Shown here piece by piece: positions 38,880 to 39,515 of a stretch of 39,515 nucleotides of DNA. Numbering within the stretch: the first letter of the stretch is position 1; the number at the start of each line of letters is the position of its first letter. Below the pieces are notes generated by a model, which saw nothing but the letters and a program-made list of their open reading frames with translations, was not told the origin of the DNA and made no database searches. The DNA is taken from positions 1 to 39,515 of the forward strand of contig JAJZVX010000032.1 of NCBI GenBank assembly GCA_021846985.1, in the 5' to 3' direction. A program made the position numbers and the translations under genes. This DNA is from Acidobacteriota bacterium (GTDB lineage Bacteria > Acidobacteriota > Terriglobia > Terriglobales > Acidobacteriaceae).

Positions 38880-39469
38880 GGCGCGCCGCCTTATATATGA
38901 GGGTCTCCTCCCTGGATCAACACCCGGAGACCCAGCTTCTCGACCTCCGTCAGATGGCCGCCCAGCGCGGCTACCAGATCGTGCACGAATATACTGACCG
39001 GATCAGCGGCGCCAAAGCACGCCGGCCTGGACTGGACGAGTTGATGCGGGATGCCCGCCGCGGCGGCTTCGACGTGGTCCTGGTCTGGGCCTCGGACCGG
39101 ATCGCCCGGAGCGTAAAGCACTTCCTCGACGTGCTGGACGAGCTGAACCGGCTCAACATCGAGTTCGTCAGCTTCCGCGAGCAGATCGACACCGGCGGGC
39201 CGCTGGGCCGCGCCATCGTAATCATCGTCGGGGCCATCGCCGAGCTGGAACGCAATCTGATCATCGAGCGGGTCCGCGCCGGCATGCGGCGGGCCAGGCT
39301 CGAAGGGCGTTCCATCGGCCGGCCGGCTCTCGTTCTCGACCGCGAAGCCATCCTCCGCGACCGCCAGCGCGGCCACAGCCTGGGCCAGATCGCCAAGACG
39401 CACCGGATCTCCCGGGCCACCGTCCACCGCGTACTCCACGAGCAGCCTTCTCAGGAGAAAGTCGCATGA
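38876..39469 (+). CDS. serine recombinase (resolvase/invertase family)
   Basis: 197 residues. The N-terminal catalytic domain begins ALYMRVSSLDQ with the nucleophile Ser11. Arginines of the active site are R9 and those in ASDRIARS; ISGAKARRPGLDELM and FVSFREQIDTGGPLGR are family blocks. The long helix AELERNLIIERVRAGM connects to a C-terminal helix-turn-helix (GHSLGQIAKTHRISRATVHRVL). Size and layout match resolvases/invertases of transposons and plasmids rather than large integrases. GTG 38876 overlaps the previous stop, and its own stop overlaps the next ATG. It could resolve, invert or excise the local element. Confidence 0.95.
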   Translation: MRRAALYMRVSSLDQHPETQLLDLRQMAAQRGYQIVHEYTDRISGAKARRPGLDELMRDARRGGFDVVLVWASDRIARSVKHFLDVLDELNRLNIEFVSFREQIDTGGPLGRAIVIIVGAIAELERNLIIERVRAGMRRARLEGRSIGRPALVLDREAILRDRQRGHSLGQIAKTHRISRATVHRVLHEQPSQEKVA

Positions 39470-39515
39470 TCGAAAAAGCAGCAGACTTCCTACCTATATG
39501 GATGGTGCTTGCCGC
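39466..39515 (+). CDS. start of a further gene, cut by the window edge
   Basis: ATG 39466 overlaps the recombinase TGA (ATGA) and has CAGGAG about nine bases upstream. The 16 visible codons read MIEKAADFLPIWMVLA. The overlap shows it belongs to the same operon. Product unknown. Confidence 0.6.
   Translation, partial: MIEKAADFLPIWMVLA

Noticed and set aside
1..39515. CRISPR arrays, rRNA genes, known defence systems
   Set aside because: No regularly spaced 25-40 bp repeats, rRNA segments, or Cas, restriction, or toxin-antitoxin family motifs were recognised in the window.

Overview
The window comes from a GC-rich, meso-DAP-type, Gram-negative-like bacterium, most likely an acidobacterium of the class Terriglobia (Acidobacteriaceae-like). 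I infer this from the gene content: a bifunctional AroD-AroE fusion, a division/cell-wall (dcw) cluster led by mraZ, a DUF2127 protein, Tat-exported carbohydrate enzymes, and secreted Gly/Tyr-rich and WxxGxW proteins. MurE carries the DNPR motif of meso-diaminopimelate ligases. No rRNA is present to confirm the taxonomy, and no database search was possible.

Layout. (1) Positions 1-2639 are the right end of an integrated element: two tiny overlapping excisionase-like genes (the 56-residue one is easily missed), a divergent zinc-finger protein gene, and a tyrosine integrase with a zinc-ribbon insertion. The integrase gene ends inside an intact tRNA-Ala(CGC) gene. (2) Positions 2640-18200 are mostly host backbone: HU, PgeF, an SDR plus M3 peptidase pair, the AroD-AroE fusion, and a carbohydrate cluster (sugar-binding lipoprotein, GH105, isomerase-like TIM barrel). 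These are followed by an outer-membrane barrel, an amidohydrolase-like protein without its HxH motif, an SRPBCC protein and a DUF2127 protein. A 3' half of tRNA-Met(CAT) at 10167-10216 looks like an old integration scar, and a small membrane protein gene at 13952-14272 is interrupted by an amber codon.

(3) Positions 18462-31090 are the dcw cluster: promoter, MraZ-type operator repeats, mraZ, rsmH, ftsL, ftsI (with PASTA), murE, murF, mraY, murD, ftsW, murG and a terminator. Together these make lipid II (MurE, MurF, MurD, MraY, MurG) and polymerise and crosslink it at the septum (FtsW, FtsI, FtsL). (4) A group II intron with no reverse-transcriptase ORF (about 31095-31728) starts six bases after the murG terminator stem, which is typical of class C introns. 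It and two secreted-protein genes separate murG from murC (33436-34803); a GH30 glycosidase gene follows murC. No murB, ddl, ftsQ, ftsA or ftsZ is seen.

(5) Positions 36665-39515 are a second mobile region. It begins at a tRNA-Gly 5' half broken in the anticodon. It then holds an operator-like repeat cluster, a gene-poor stretch, and a truncated gene resembling phage virion structural proteins. Last comes a tightly packed operon (XRE-type regulator, ribbon-helix-helix protein, serine recombinase, and the start of an unknown gene) that runs off the window.

The most notable points are the ORF-less intron interrupting the dcw cluster, three independent tRNA-associated integration marks in 39 kb, the zinc-ribbon integrase module, and the broken phage structural gene beside the recombinase operon.
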